From: Lineus longissimus
Taxonomy: Eukaryota; Nemertea; Pilidiophora; Heteronemertea; Lineidae
Assembly (NCBI RefSeq): GCF_910592395.1
Contig: NC_088320.1
Coordinates: 3,408,001 to 3,472,000, forward strand
Length of the DNA: 64,000 bases
Direction of reading: 5' to 3'
Part shown: one piece after another, positions 1 through 13,490 of the stretch
Layout of the letters: the number at the start of each line of letters is the position of its first letter
How positions within the stretch are numbered: the first letter of the stretch is position 1
Position numbers and translations under genes: made by a program
Notes under the pieces: generated by a model
The model's database searches: none
Told to the model about the DNA's origin: nothing
The model's input: the letters and a program-made list of their open reading frames with translations, nothing else

Positions 1-2
1 AC

Positions 3-128
3 CCGGTAGTCTGTGATGTCATTTTTCCACCACCTGCAAAGAGTAAGAAAAGAAACGAGACATTTAATTTGATGCCAACGACTGACGAAGTTTTCTCGGA
101 TGAAGATATAGCCTCTGAAACTTTGTAA
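3..128 (+). CDS. Possible C-terminal coding exon cut by the window edge
   Basis: A frame open from the left edge runs 41 codons to a TAA at 126-128. The predicted tail begins PVVCDVIFPPPAKSKKRNET and ends in an acidic, serine/threonine-containing stretch (key residues D-E-V-F-S-D-E-D, last residues A-S-E-T-L). A proline cluster, a basic K-S-K-K-R block and an acidic end look more like a real protein C-terminus than the Ile/Leu/Ser/Cys-rich chance frames elsewhere in the window. No start or splice acceptor can be seen because the sequence begins inside it. Forty-one open codons alone are not significant. I do not recognise the protein. If real, the next kilobase would be 3' UTR; an AATAAA lies near 1346. 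It could equally be chance. Confidence 0.28.
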   Translation, partial: PVVCDVIFPPPAKSKKRNETFNLMPTTDEVFSDEDIASETL

Positions 129-3100
129 TCAACGAACCTGTTGTTTGGTGGTATAAGCCTTCATGCTAGAGGAAGTCCCCATCTACCACATTCTGGCAAA
201 TTCTAAGGTTTGCGTCGACATGTACGATGACTGTTCTTTATATCAAGAACAATATTTGAATTCTCGTGTCAAATTCCCACAGGTATGATAGCTCGAGAGA
301 ACTTCGTTCTTTGTAGTTCGCAAGGGTCGCCAAACCTGCCTCATCACCAGACGAAGAAACCTTTCAGATGATGACGGATAAATAATTGGTTGGTTGACAT
401 CGAGCGAATAGCGATATGTGCTCTTGAATTATGAGTCCCGATGGTGATAAAACAAGTCAACAAGTTCAATGTCTTGTCAAATGATTCAGATGTTAATTCT
501 TCAGGATGGCTTCTCATAACTCAATACTTTTGTAAGCAAATTAGGGTATGGTCTTAAAAGGTCACCATGAATACTACGATACGTAACATTAATAGTACCT
601 AATGGTCAGTAACAATGGTAAATATATTTTCTAATTACTGTAGTGTACTCGGCAAGGTGAATTACTTAGCAAGTTACTCTATCTCCAGGAAAGCGACAAA
701 GAAGAGAATAATGGGGAAAGTTTTGTGGCATTCTCAAAGGAATTTGTAGTATCAAAAGATTCTGAACTGGCCTATCAGATTTCCTTCTAATCCATTAGAA
801 TGTCAACGCTTCATTGTCACTGGGGCTCATGGACATGTTAAAGATGTTAAAGGACCGATTGCTTTATTACGGGTGTCATTACAAAGTCTACGGCTGCCAT
901 GTAAACCACTCTAACAGCCATGACAGTAGCAGTTCCCATAATTGAATAGGACAAAAACGGGCGTTCAAAAGCCGACTGAATGACGCTATTCCAAGTTAAG
1001 TCAGTTAACGACGACGCGCGTGACAATTGAAAACGAAAATCACATATAAACCTGGCCCAAGACTGGGTTACAGGATCAACGTTGCCACTTGTCACGATTT
1101 AACTGACTTAGGCTTAACAACACGATGTGAGGGTGAAAAGTGACCACGCGAATCTTATGTCGTAGCCCGCTCCTTGGAAATAACTTCTCGTTCGTCTAGT
1201 CAGACATGGAGACTGAACAGTGACACGTCACATGTAAATGTGAAAACGTGTACTCTATATGATTACGGCCTTACATTGCCTCTTTTACACGAACTATGTT
1301 TTTCAAGTGTCACCAGGACCGGTGTTGATGGTAAACAGAGAAACAAATAAAAGAAAGCAGCCGCGAACATCGTATAATTCCTTCAAAACCTGATCCTACA
1401 TGATGATAATCTTCATTTTCACTGGTGAATTATTATTTTGCCTGTAGCGGATCATAACCTTCCATGGGAAAGATGAAATGTCATTACTTAATCCGGAAGA
1501 TCAGAAGATAGGACATAATGTTTCGTTATTAATCATGTCGAGATTATGCGGGGTAAAGTGGTAGATCGTGTTCAAGTCGTTTTAAAGTTGTATCAGCGCA
1601 TTGGAGGATGTCAAAGACTTAGAAAGCTTCAGTTATTCATAGATTTGATTCAGATACAGATCATCGAGAGAGTTGCGATATTGCTGTTTCAGATACGAGA
1701 TGAATTAATAGCAGTTTATTTTGAATGAAATTGTCACCCGACCTAACGACAGCACTTTTAAACCACAAAAAGTGATGCGGAAATGGATAATACGCCAAAT
1801 ACACTTTCTTCTTGCTGGCCGCCTCATCAACCGATCATAATAACTGAAGAAAGTACGTTCAATAACGTCTGTTGCTTTCAACATGGTGAAAAATAACCTA
1901 ACATCCACAAAAACCAAGTCCAAGCCTGGGAAGTTGATGAAATCCCTGAGGAAGTGATCGCAAAAGTACAAGACTTTGACATTAGTAACCTGATACTATT
2001 TCATTAGTCATTGAGACCATGATTATTAATCGCATGAGACCAACATAATCATTTCGTCGATTGACGAGCCACGCACGAGATCCGGATCTCCGGCGCGTGA
2101 TGTCCGGACATGTTATGGTGGTCTCTCCGAAAACCCACACCGACCGCTAATATCGATCACTGTTGCAATTCATAACGTCACTCATGATCATGGTACCATC
2201 CATACAAGTGTTTTTTCTAAAGCATCTAAACTTACTATATACTAAAAGTCCATCAAGTTTAGTGTCAACATCAATCTAATTTTTAACATCGCGTTCCCCA
2301 TTGAGGTGTTTTCTCGTCGCGTGATGGTATGACAGACGACAGGGGGTTAGTTCGCAGGTTCATCTATACATGTGTCATCGGTTGAACTGGGAACATAGGG
2401 GTCATACGTCCTTTACTGCAAAACAAGCATTTTAGTAGAACTGCACGAAAAGCTGCTTTTTATGGGCTGAAAGGGAACGTTGCTGCGGCAACAGCTTGTA
2501 GTTGGATAAGGCTAATTACTCGCGATGGAAGTTACCTTCCGCTGGTCGGCTGATGGCTCTAATGGTCTGTAACGTGAATGGTTTTTGCTGAGGATTCGGA
2601 TAGATCAGGTTGTTATTTAAAACTAGGGCATACGCATTGAAAATCGCAGAAAGTCGTTGTTCTTTAGCTCCTAAGGGACTGCAACTGCACCATATTCTTG
2701 GCACTTTCTGCTAAAATGGTATTTAAAAGCATTAGAAATATACCTTGCTTTGTCTTTGCTACACATGTAACTGAGCCAATCATTCAGCACGGATTTATGC
2801 TATTCCAAAACCGGCACTTACTATGACCAGGATATCGTCAAATACACGGTCACCAGGCCTGCTAACTGCAGCTGCACGTATCGCTATGAATGATTCTTGT
2901 TACAAGCATTGCCAACTCGGAAATATTTCAGATTCAACAATACAATAATAATGATAAATAATACGTTTCTTATTTTAATTAGAGGAACCACGCCGAGTCG
3001 CAAATAAATTGAGATTTCAGGTCGATACTATTTGAATGCACAACAGTTCAGAATAAAAATACCAACGCAGCCTAAATTACATTAAAACTAAAAAGTAAAT

Positions 3101-3960
3101 CTAGACTGTTTTGTTCATGGCAGCCGAATTCAATCAATTCAACGTGATGCACATTAAAAATATCACCTTATACGGTTGGGTTTCCAATAAATTAGTTGCT
3201 AGAAACGTACCAAACGAAAAAGAAAATCACGAAACACTACATGTATATCATTTTTTCCAGTTGACAATTCTGTGTCATTCTCGATAAAGCCGAGGCAGTG
3301 TAAGAAAACTGTTACATTATAGTTAAATTTAGAGTGATGGCACTTTTCCATCAACGAGGTTTTAAAGTTTTTGCGAATACCACTGCATGAATCAAGATCG
3401 GCCTTGTTTTTTGTCTACCCTAGATTTCCATCGCTACGTCTCTTCCTGCACCCTTCCGGGCTCAGTATACAATCACATATGTTATACATTCCGTGCACAT
3501 TCTGTGAACATGCATTTTCCTGAGTTATGAAATGTTGTCCTATATCATGTGACATGTCAGAATTGAATTTGAGATACGGAAAAGACTCGTAGTAGATGAT
3601 AGGTTATTTACGGCGCTTATTACAGTCAGGCTCGTGAATCAAAACTCCTCTCTACATCCCGGCGAAGGTGGCCATTGCCTTTGCCCACGTACCATCATAC
3701 GTATAGGTTCCTCAGTCATTATGAATGATTTGTCTGAAGTATGCAATGATTAGTGGCTGCTCGTCTGGCCTTTTTGATGACTCTGTCTGGCGGGGATTCG
3801 GACTGACCGGCGAGTGATATACAAATCACCCCTCCCCACCACTAGCGCGTTCGAATACTCACGCCACACTTACCCTGGCACTCATCAAATACGTTATGCG
3901 CAGTTGATGAGGTTTATGAATGATGTCGCGCCAGACCTGTCTTAAGTACAGTAGCATAGG
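129..3960. other. No recognisable gene; unique-looking AT-rich DNA
   Basis: Only frames of 60-88 codons occur (847-1095 -, 1546-1728 +, 1705-1971 -, 2516-2704 -). None has a recognisable motif, so I treat them as chance. A perfect 14-bp palindrome GAGATCCGGATCTC lies at 2077-2090. One TACATGTA octamer is at 3238. If the edge exon at 3-128 is real, the first kilobase is its 3' UTR. Confidence 0.6.
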
Positions 3961-3992
3961 TTACGAATTCGGATATTTGATTTGCTATGGGC

Positions 3993-4009
3993 GGGGGGGG
4001 GGGGGGGGG
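3993..4009 (+). repeat. Poly-G tract (17 G)
   Basis: Seventeen consecutive G follow GGGC, so the strand is strongly G-quadruplex-prone. It lies in an otherwise AT-rich setting. Length is likely polymorphic or a sequencing-error site. Confidence 0.9.
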
Positions 4010-6410
4010 CAGGACACCACTTTCGGCGATACGAGAAGCCTTGCAAATGGAAATAACAACTAACTATCACCTATTTAACCCTATGAGTAGAAGGACTTGG
4101 TCACCAAGAAGGATAATTATCCGAAATTTGGTGTTGAATCGTAGAAAGCACAGTGCAGCAACTGGATATTAACTGACACATAAAACCCCTGACTTAAGCG
4201 CACTATATTGCCAGTGCAACCCTCGAGTCTGCTAATGTCACTGATTAACACCCAACTCGCTTAAGCTATGACAAGATGCTGTCTCATTCTGTCAGATGAC
4301 CTCGACCGAGGTGTCAGAAACAAATGCGAATGGGGTGATTTGGGATCGAAATTTGACAACATGTGATTACAAAATAACCTCATCGTCTTCTAATTGTGAT
4401 GAGGTCCCTGTGAGAACGGTTGGTTCAAAGTGTTGAAGATTACGATGACATTGGTGATTGGTGATCACCACGTTCCGTCCCATATCTTCATGAAAGACCC
4501 GGTTTTCGGTCACGTCTCAGACACGACGTGTTCGAATACGATCCACACAGAGTAGATCTTCTGAAGGTTTTTGAAGGATTGGAAGTTTCAAAAGTTTCTT
4601 CTCATGGCTCAAAGTTGTACTTTTTAGTTTGAGTGACTTAAACATAATCAACTCCTGATTAAGTATGTCACCTTTGATCTGCATAGGAACATCATCAACT
4701 TAAGACACACATCACGTCGTCGTGGTGATCAAAACACCAATAAATAAGGACAACACGCGGTAGCTCAGATGTAATCCAAGGAATATTCTCTAAGCCATGT
4801 GCTATAATCTCTTAACCACGAGATGGCCATCCGGATCTTGACATTACGTGGTAAATAATATCCTGTCCGCTTCCGGCGTGTGTGCGATCTACCGGATGTT
4901 GTCCATCATGGCGCGGTAACGTTTCAACCACTCCGCACCTTTGGCGGATCGACAATAAAACACGTTTAATGCATCAGCAAGGTTTTTACTTAAAAGTCGT
5001 CCGTCTGTTCATTGGATTTTCTTATGGCGCAGGTAAACAGAAATAAACAGTGTCGCGGTTATTACGGACGCGAATTCGCTGAAATAAAAGTTTGCTGATA
5101 TTCAGGTACAAATTTCAGATACTTGAAAGAACATAATAGGCTCTACACAGTTACATGTAGTCCAGGAAAGATTGTAAAAACGTATTTCTCGTCCCTGACC
5201 CGGCGTTACGTGATGTTTCCTCTAGTTCGTGTTGTAGGATATACCGGAAGCGTTCGGCTTACACTAACGTTGACAAGATAAACAACTTCATATTCCGTGA
5301 CGAGTATTTAAAAGTTGTACACGTTTCCAAAATATTCCGGGCACCGACCTCAACTAATGCTGAAACAACGTTATAGAGGAACCCGGCGCTGGTGGTAATA
5401 GTCGGGGTTGAATTTACCGCAAGCATCAGGCTTATATCAATATCGGCATGATAAACAACTATGATGTTGGCGCAAAAAATGTCAAACGTAAGTCTGATTT
5501 ATAATGGAACATTTTTGGCGATAATTAAAAGACGGTGACAGGTAGCGAAACGGACAAAGTTGTGTCCTTCATGTAGTTAACCACATGAACACTTCTAAAC
5601 TATTGGATGTCCTATAGTTCGGGGTAGCTGACAAGAATTTGTGATTTTGTCGAGGGTTAAGTCCTGGCCCGATTCTGGCCGTTATCCAAAAGCAGAGACA
5701 CGTAGCTAATTTGACAAGGTTATGCTTTTGTAATCCACACGGACACTTATCTAAACAAATGGATGTTCCAGCACCAATTGCTTTGCCCCCAACCGCAGTA
5801 AACATCCCTCTCGAAAACAGACCCTCATGACCTTGGTCAGGATATGCAGCTTAATGAAATCCAGCTCAGCTTCAAGGTCAATCAGTTCTTATCCAATTCA
5901 GTTTGTCCAATTACACCCCGGCGAATCAATGTCGCGGTACTCACTGACAAGCCGTCTCTCTGCTGAGATTGTTTTGCGGATCAACCAACAAGGCACAAGA
6001 AACTGTGAAAAGGATCTTAAAAACTATGTCTCAGAAAATTACATCAGGCAGTCATCGAAATGAATTTTGGACAAGCTAATATCAGATTCCTCTCACGTCT
6101 GTGGAGTGCGAACAAATTCGATGTAGTTTTTTTTTAAATAATGTGTCGACATGTCTTATTAATTCAACATATGTGTGATCCGTTATGTTAGACGCGGCTC
6201 GTAGGAATGCCGTAGCTACGGCGAATCCGAGTAGCCAATATTGACTTCATTCACCACGACAACATCGATTGAATCCTCGTCGTAAATCGGCCTGATCAGG
6301 GATTATCATTAATTTTCGCCTTAATTCAATACGGTTGCTAATGATTGCACGATAACTGTAGCGCCGAGGTAGTGGTTCCTGAGTCTAGCGGCAATAGGTA
6401 TCATGTTAAG
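4010..6410. other. No recognisable gene
   Basis: Short frames only (5569-5805 -, 5827-6063 +), without motifs. Small hairpins occur, for example CACGTC...GACGTG around 4511-4531. A perfect palindrome GCCGTAGCTACGGC is at 6209-6222. One TACATGTA is at 5152. Confidence 0.6.
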
Positions 6411-6545
6411 ATTGAGCACTGAACAGTTCCTGAGGATCAAGCGCGAAAGCTGAGGCTAAGTGCTTTAGAGTAAGCGGCACTCCGCGCGTTGAGTGTTACA
6501 CTGAAGCAACATTTCCTGAGTCAAGCTACAGAACTGAGGCACACT
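6411..6545. repeat. Two diverged direct repeats, about 80 bp apart
   Basis: The segments starting at 6412 and 6489 share an ordered series of blocks: TTGAG, CTGAA, TTCCTGAG, CAAGC, CTGAGGC. Small insertions separate the blocks. A third, weaker TTCCTGAGTC block lies at about 6376. This looks like an old local tandem duplication. Confidence 0.55.
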
Positions 6546-6549
6546 CAAA

Positions 6550-6685
6550 CATCGATCAAGCCCAATCGACAGTCTATTGTCTTGAAAAAACAGCTCCTTT
6601 TGTTCTACAATTTTACCAGGGTAAATCTTGATAACGCCGGCTCCACGAAACACCTTTCAGGGCGGTCGATAAGACTAAAACGACA
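6550..6685 (-). repeat. Dispersed repeat family, copy A
   Basis: One of four related segments in the window (also 15168-15310, 40605-40785 and 44535-44675). It shares the core GGTAAATCTTGATAAC (6620-6635) and the end block GGTCGATAAG. Read on the minus strand it encodes a peptide with GVIKIYPGK and further on SIGLD, matching the peptides of copies C and D in the same frame and order. It lacks the AACAAAG-containing block seen in the others, so it is shorter or older. No terminal repeats or flanking duplication were found. The family may be a piece of a larger transposon. Confidence 0.7.
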
Positions 6686-6689
6686 TAAG

Positions 6690-8830
6690 GGCAGAGGGAT
6701 AATAGGAGTCAAGCCGAACCTTTTCAACCTTGTACCGCATCTCATGCCAGAACCGTCTTCACAGATGTGCTTAAAGACGATTTTGTTCAGCAACCCGTTG
6801 ATTTACAAACTGATGACTGCAGCACATACAGCTGGTACTGGTGACTGCGTGCACGATGCTGGTCCCACGACATGTAATTAACAATCTCAATCCATGTCGA
6901 TGTTCAAGCAAAACCTCTCATTGAGTTCATATCCCAGTAATCAAGATGTGAATACGAGGGTGAGAGGGCGAGGAGGTAGCCGAGTGCGTGTGTTTGATGA
7001 ACCTAGAAATAAGTAGTCGAGAAATGAATGATCTGAGTGATTTGTGTCTGGGAGAGCTGGTGTCATTGAGAGCAATTGCCAAGCAGCGGGACATTCCGCT
7101 TGATAAGTCTGCTGGTTGTGTATAATATGTTGGCCGCTATGATGCTTAGAATGACCACTGAGTGGGTTCGAGGAAAGCCGATTTGTTGCAGCAATGACTG
7201 GTTTGTTGCGCATTGTAAGTTACCAACGCCATATTCCTGGTCGATTAACTCTAAAACACCGAGGAGCACGCATTTTGACATGGCCCCAGCATATATTGCG
7301 GCAGCAGTGCATGATAACAACACCTCAGTTCGTGGCGAATTATCCCTTCAATGTAATTGTTCCTCTCCTGTTTCTTTTATAAGCTATTAGTCATTAGCGT
7401 GAAGAGCGACAACCTCTTCCATATAAAATTTCTTCCATTAAGCGTACTGCTGCTAAAGGTACCGTTTTGCCTACGCATATCCGAGCGCATTGAACGATGC
7501 GCAATTTTTGAATGTCTTAACTACAATAACATCCTACTGGTGTCATTTCAGGCACGAAGAAAAACTGGTTCCTCTTGTCCCCATGTTTCTTAGAAACGGC
7601 AGCTTATGTCTTCCCTAAGAATAAGGGATTGCTGATCCTATCAGCGAAAAAAACGTTTCAGCTTGAAAAAATCGCTGTTTTTGCTATTCATTAGGGATTT
7701 TAGGATATGGTTATAAGATTCTCGACTATAACCCATTTACATTTTTTTCTTGAGAAGAAAAGCGGTTTTACGTGTGCTTCTCGTCTCAGTCATCCAACTA
7801 TCAATTCGTGGCTTCTCTCCCCTTTTCTCAACGGAAGACAAGATACAACGTCACATCTTTACGATTCTCATGGGTATTCATGTGGTGAAGGCTTGACGAA
7901 GTCTTTATAGAATGCCATGATACTGTGTCGAAATCGTACAAGCAAAGTCAACAATCAAAATACCAAAGACATGAAAGAGGATCATTTTTACCAAACAAGG
8001 CTTCGCATCGCGGTGAAATACTTCAACCAACCTGCTGCCTTAGAACCAGAACAGAAGATAAAACAAGTTTATTCATAAGGCGCTCCTTTGCAGCCAACAG
8101 ACAGATAGCATTGTACGGGAATGGGAATAGTCAGACTAAGCAATGAATAAATGGAAAAATTCCCGAGGAGCACTTTGCAGTCTGCACAAGTTTGGCCAGA
8201 TAAGCGACTGTGATCATACGACGGATAGCATTTAATTGTCCAGGGCAGAATATGACAGCTTAGCAGGCATAAATCAGGATCTGATAAAACTATCATAAAA
8301 ATATTTGCCACAAATGGTGCAATTCTTTTCTTAGAAGTTAATGATGAATGTATACTTACATGACTTATGTCAGGGAACCTACTAAAAAATCCTAAACAGC
8401 CATTACTCATGCTTAGCAACTCCATAAAATGAACCATCTACATGTCTAATAGCAAACCGTAGAGACCTTACGTGGGCTTGGCAATTGGAAGGAATGTTCC
8501 TTTCTTCTATCGGTATATTGAAGTCGCGCCTCAGACTATGATTTTGCGTTATAAAATATTCCCTGAAGATTTCTGGTATGGCGGATTCAGGATATTACAT
8601 TGTACTTGTCGAAGAGCAGTTAACATTATCGACACGACATGGGTGTCTTCTCTAATTGGCCAGGTCTGCCCGCAGATTGTGTGGAGAAGCTACTACATTT
8701 AATAAGTCGATTTGCTATTTGATTTGTCGTCACGTTTACATGTAGCTGCTCCACTCTGCGAGAATTCGAAGAGATTTGCGGAGAACGTATGATACGTTAA
8801 GAGAAGAAGACGAGGCTTGGCCTCCGGTAT
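6690..8830. other. No recognisable gene
   Basis: Overlapping short frames occur on both strands, the longest being 8069-8437 (-, 122 codons) and 7076-7390 (+, 104 codons). They overlap one another in antisense and carry no recognised domain. I read them as chance frames. Confidence 0.55.
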
Positions 8831-8832
8831 TT

Positions 8833-8917
8833 GCCAATCAGAATTCCTGTAAGCTCCATGGCCAAAGCTGAGACTCTGCCTGAACCGAAGAAGCTTGAAA
8901 AAAGTCTTCTGATTGGC
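8833..8917. repeat. 11-bp inverted repeat containing CCAAT/ATTGG
   Basis: GCCAATCAGAA at 8833-8843 is matched by its exact reverse complement TTCTGATTGGC at 8907-8917, with 63 bp between. No flanking duplication was seen. It may be a foldback remnant or a pair of divergent CCAAT boxes. Confidence 0.5.
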
Positions 8918-9589
8918 CAATACCTTATGGGCAGTTACCGATTTCCTGCTTGATGAAAGTGGTTAATGCTTGAAAGTGAATACATGACTGTATACATGTA
9001 TAATCGGCGCGTAATCTTTGCTGACCAAATACGCATGCGTTACAATACATTCGAATATAATGGATGGCTGGTCTAGCTTAACATTTCCGCTTCATCCCCA
9101 GTCAAATCAAATAAAAAGCTCCGGCCGGGAGTACTTTGTACAGCGCAAAAAATTATTATGGCAATAAATTTATCAGTCGTATTATCATATTCCAACAGGG
9201 TTGATGCTGCCGGAATCACCTCAATTCGCTAATGGAGTGGCAAGTCATTTATCATTTTCTGACCGAGGACAATTTGGCTGCCAATGGCAGTGTCATCCGT
9301 CAGGGATAAATCGATGGCGAAAGGGTCCAGCGGACTCGAAAACTGGTCATTTGTCATTGGATGGCGGAAAAAAACTTTAGAAATATGCAATACGTCATTT
9401 TTTTATCAATAGTAGTCTGAGCGACGACCATCTCTGTGGACAACCTGACTGATGTGTCTGTTGTTGTATCGTCGAAGCCACGCTACTAACAATAGCGAAA
9501 CTTCGACGTGCTAATTACACAATTGCTCAAGTGACACTTCAGAAATAAAAAATCAACGGTTTGGTCCGGTTGTGAAAGAGCATGTTCGC

Positions 9590-9708
9590 TCGTACCAGTA
9601 TCCTGACATGTTGTAACATGTACATTTAGTGTTGATGTGAATGTAACATGTTACATGCTATGTCCCACATTTCAAAATGGGTGATTTGGACACTAAATAT
9701 CGTACCAG
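9590..9708. mobile_element. Palindrome-rich insert flanked by 9-bp direct repeats
   Basis: TCGTACCAG occurs exactly at 9590-9598 and 9700-9708, bracketing 101 bp. Inside are a hairpin ACATGTT-GT-AACATGT (9606-9621), a perfect palindrome GTAACATGTTAC (9643-9654), and inverted arms ATTTAGTGT (from about 9624) and ACACTAAAT (from about 9690). A 9-bp duplication fits Mutator-type insertion, but the extreme ends are not clear inverted repeats, so the assignment is tentative. Confidence 0.4.
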
Positions 9709-12700
9709 CGTAACATAATCAATATGTCAACTAAATTCGTTTATGTATTCCATCTTCGTACCGCTGGTAACAAGTGGGAGTCGATGCGATCCGAACCCTG
9801 CCGTTTCATGCATGCTGTGTAAGACACATGTCAGACGCATGCCAGATGATCATGAATGTCGACATTCCCGGCCACACCGTCTTCAGTACAAGCCCAGCGT
9901 TAGGATTATTGGAGCATCCGAACCCAGTAGTGGTTTCCTCACTGATTTCCCTCAAATGAAGACAACAGCGGCGCCATAATTCACAGCGTGACACAAGTGA
10001 TGTCTTCATCAGGAAAACGTCGCGTCTGATTTTACAAACAAGTCGGACCCGACTCCGAATCGAATCACCTTGTCAATTTTTAATGGCAACCTAGCATGTC
10101 TGGTGTCTGTTAGAGGCAGAGGATTACCATTTCCCCTGAACTCCACAGGTTCATTGGATGAGGAAATTCTCCGGGGAATAGGCGGAACTATCACGTGGCT
10201 TTTATCTTTTTTGGATACCGCAAACCCTAAGAAACCAAAGAGTACTTGAAATCTCAACAGCTACGCAGTAAGAAATCCGAATAGCTTGAAAATGCATGGC
10301 AGTCAGATTTTGAATTATTCCATTTTATGTGTAACTTGATGGAAATTACTACCAAATAGTAGAATGTGACTGGGCAATGATCAGATATTAATAATAACCT
10401 CTATAACTTCGTTGGTTCTTCAACCAATACGCGTTAAGATAAGAATGAAGCACGCTCTAGATGACAGACGTGTTGCCCATGACATATTGACTAACCTGGG
10501 TCAGAATATCAAATTAATATAAGGAATGATGTGTCAGATATGACATATCGCGTAATTGGGGATCACTACTGATTGATCAATAAAGAGAAAGTGACTGCAA
10601 CGGACAAATGGCTGATTACTACAATATACCATAGTAAAAGAATATATCATGTCTTTGCAAGGGTCACGTGATGAGAGGTCAAGGGCAAGAGTTCAAGATG
10701 TATCCGTAATTGAAAGTGACTGGATCGAGCAAAGTGCTCATTATTGGCGCTAGTAACTACTTGTATGCTAAACTACGTACGACAAGTTATTTTACTTTTC
10801 GAATACTATTGTACGAGATTTTGTTATATATTTCCTCGTCATCAGGCACTACAGAAGAGACAGTTTCTCATCTGGGCTATGATAGCATCTAATGGGTTAG
10901 GCCTGAAGCGAATGCATCAGACAGTCATGACCGTAACAAAGTGACCGACTCTGGCTGGACTGGAACACGAGCCAATTCAGAATAAATACTCGTTGGCTGC
11001 ATGGTATTAAGTGACAATTCGCCAAGCAGAAAGTGCTTATCATTACCAGTATCAATGACATTAGACGCCAGACAGTAGGGATGTGTCTTTGTTTTGTGAT
11101 GCTGTTGAAGGTACATGATCTGAGGCATTCTTCTTGTTTATCCCTTAACCGAAGATAGGTGATACAAAAAGCAAGAAAAAAATCCATCATATTTTTCACC
11201 CGATCTTTTCAAAGACAGATCTAGATACAAACTGCTCTTGTTTATGACTTCTTCGCCGATCGCTTTAGGTCAATGATCTGTATTCACAAGGATCGATTGC
11301 AAGGCCAGAGACATCCGATGTTTAATCGAACGGAACCTGTGACTTCAGGTCTGAGAAGCTGTTTCGTCAACCGTTTAACATTATTCAATTGGCTGAAAGA
11401 AACTTCGCTCCACGGACGATGTCATGACGCAAGCAATTACTAATCGGAGTACTGGCCTAGCTCCCAGACTAGGTGAAAGTTTTTGTGACATCAATCAGAT
11501 GTTTATGTCAGCCATTTGATAATCAGTGACACTTGTGGTATTTGAAGGTTCCCCAAGAGGAAAAACAAGAGAAGCAACGATGCCAACGCTCTAGAGTATG
11601 TACGAAGATGAGCAACGAGATTCGTTTCGAATGATACCGCATGACACCAAGGGTTACAAAGACGACGGAGATGTCAAATTGGCAGCAGGTGTTAGTAAGG
11701 AGATCAAACAGCCGCCTCTCAGTGGTGTTCCGAATCAAGAAGAATGCCATTGCCATTGATCAGATTTTGGTTAACCTAAACGAACGTAGGACGCAGAGGG
11801 AGTTTCATTCCACTAGCCTCAAATACGGCCATTCACCTTAATTCCTTTTACCTACGGTCGATAAAAGACTGTAACGCTCCCACAGCTCTCCAAAGGCTTG
11901 AAGTCCTTAGAGCCTTTCCAAGTTTCCTTCCCGCAGGCGGGCTGTGGAGAAGCTCATAGAAGAAGAGGACAAAGAAGAATTAACGGTAACTTCGCGACAG
12001 CTTTCCTTAAAGAAAAAAAAGGTCTAGACACGGTTTATGTTAACACTAAGTACCTCTCTCAATATTAATCCTCTTCATGCATCTAAATGCAACAAAACCT
12101 GAGATAATTTTTTCTCTACATCACAAATGATACCTTGCAGTGTACCACACCGGCGACATCGGGATTTTGAGGCTGGTAGTCCGGCTTAAAAGCAATAATA
12201 ACAACAAGTTTCTAATTCTACCATAACACTACTGTTAGCCTGAAGTCATATATTCTCGTTGTTAACCTGGTCGTATTGGATGTTTGTTTCGTATTCAAGC
12301 TCGCTTACCGTATTCGGTTGGTGAATTGATGCGAGTTGAGACGTCGCCAGCTTATCGTTTAATAGAGGAATGGAACATCAGCCCTTCAGAATCCACGTCA
12401 TTGGGACACAGAAAACGCATTACGGTTGCTAAGCTCAGACAATCAACTCATTTCGTCTCAGAGCTCCTTTCAGTCATAAACTCGCAATGTTTCAAATTTT
12501 ATGCGTGGCCACGCATATCTGTTTGCAAGTGACAATGCGGCGAGATTGACATGGGTGCTGTTTCCTTTACCGAGAGCGTCTCATCCATGTTTCACTGGAG
12601 GACTTAGTCTTGAAATAAGACGATAAGGCATATAAGGTGAAACAGTTATTGGCTTCGTGACTTTAAAATATCTACAAAATGAAAAATGGACATTAGTCTG

Positions 12701-13490
12701 ACAACTTGATATATTGGTTATATGGACCGAGCGGCAGTTTTATTTGATTTCCTAAGGTTACATGTAACTTCCGGTTATACGAAGTTTGTTATACGTGTCC
12801 CAGAATAGAACCGTGTCAACTATGTTTAGAGTATACCCGTTATGCCCGAAGGAACATGATGACACAGAACCATCTCTTAGCCCCTTGACATCGTGTAATG
12901 TTAAAGTGACATCATCTATATTTTCCCTCTATACATTCTTCGGGCTATTCTCTTCTTATTCTTCAATGACTATAGCTGAATAAAACATTTGACAAAATGT
13001 CCTTACATGTATGTTGACTGTGAGGCAATTGATGGGGAAAAGCTGGTACTTTTTAATATACAAATCTTCGTGCCAGTCCGAAAAGGTCTGTGGGCGAAAT
13101 TCATCTTGGTCTTTCTCAGACTAACGTGAATATTCCATTACACATTCCTATAACCAAGAACAAGTCAGTTCTAATATAATCTCATCCCATACCGCGTGAT
13201 GGATGATTTAATAATCTGTGAGTAAATCCAGGCGGATTCGTTTGGCTTCGTGAGGCGTAGGAGCAGCCACCGAATGTCAAGTATTACGATTAGGCTTTTT
13301 GGAATAAGCAGCCGCTATCGTTAAATATCGTTATAGTGTCAGAACAGGCGGAGTATTAGAGTGTTGCCTTTTTGAACTACATACCGATCAGACAACTTGA
13401 TGGGAGTATATGATTGTGTGACGTATTAAATGTTACTTCAATCGAGTGACCAGTCACTTCTGTATGGCTCCACACTAGTAAAGCTTTGAC
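9709..13490. other. No recognisable gene; slightly GC-richer patch at 9740-10260
   Basis: The GC-richer patch holds frames on both strands: 9743-9979 (+), 9806-10009 (-), 10009-10257 (-). They are mutually overlapping and unidentified. Downstream are only chance-length frames such as 10897-11199 (-) and 12284-12532 (+). TACATGTA occurs at 12759 and 13004. Confidence 0.5.

Noticed and set aside
3855-3875. tRNA-like GTTCGAATACTC
   Set aside because: It does not meet the B-box consensus (CC ending missing), and no A box lies at the right distance.
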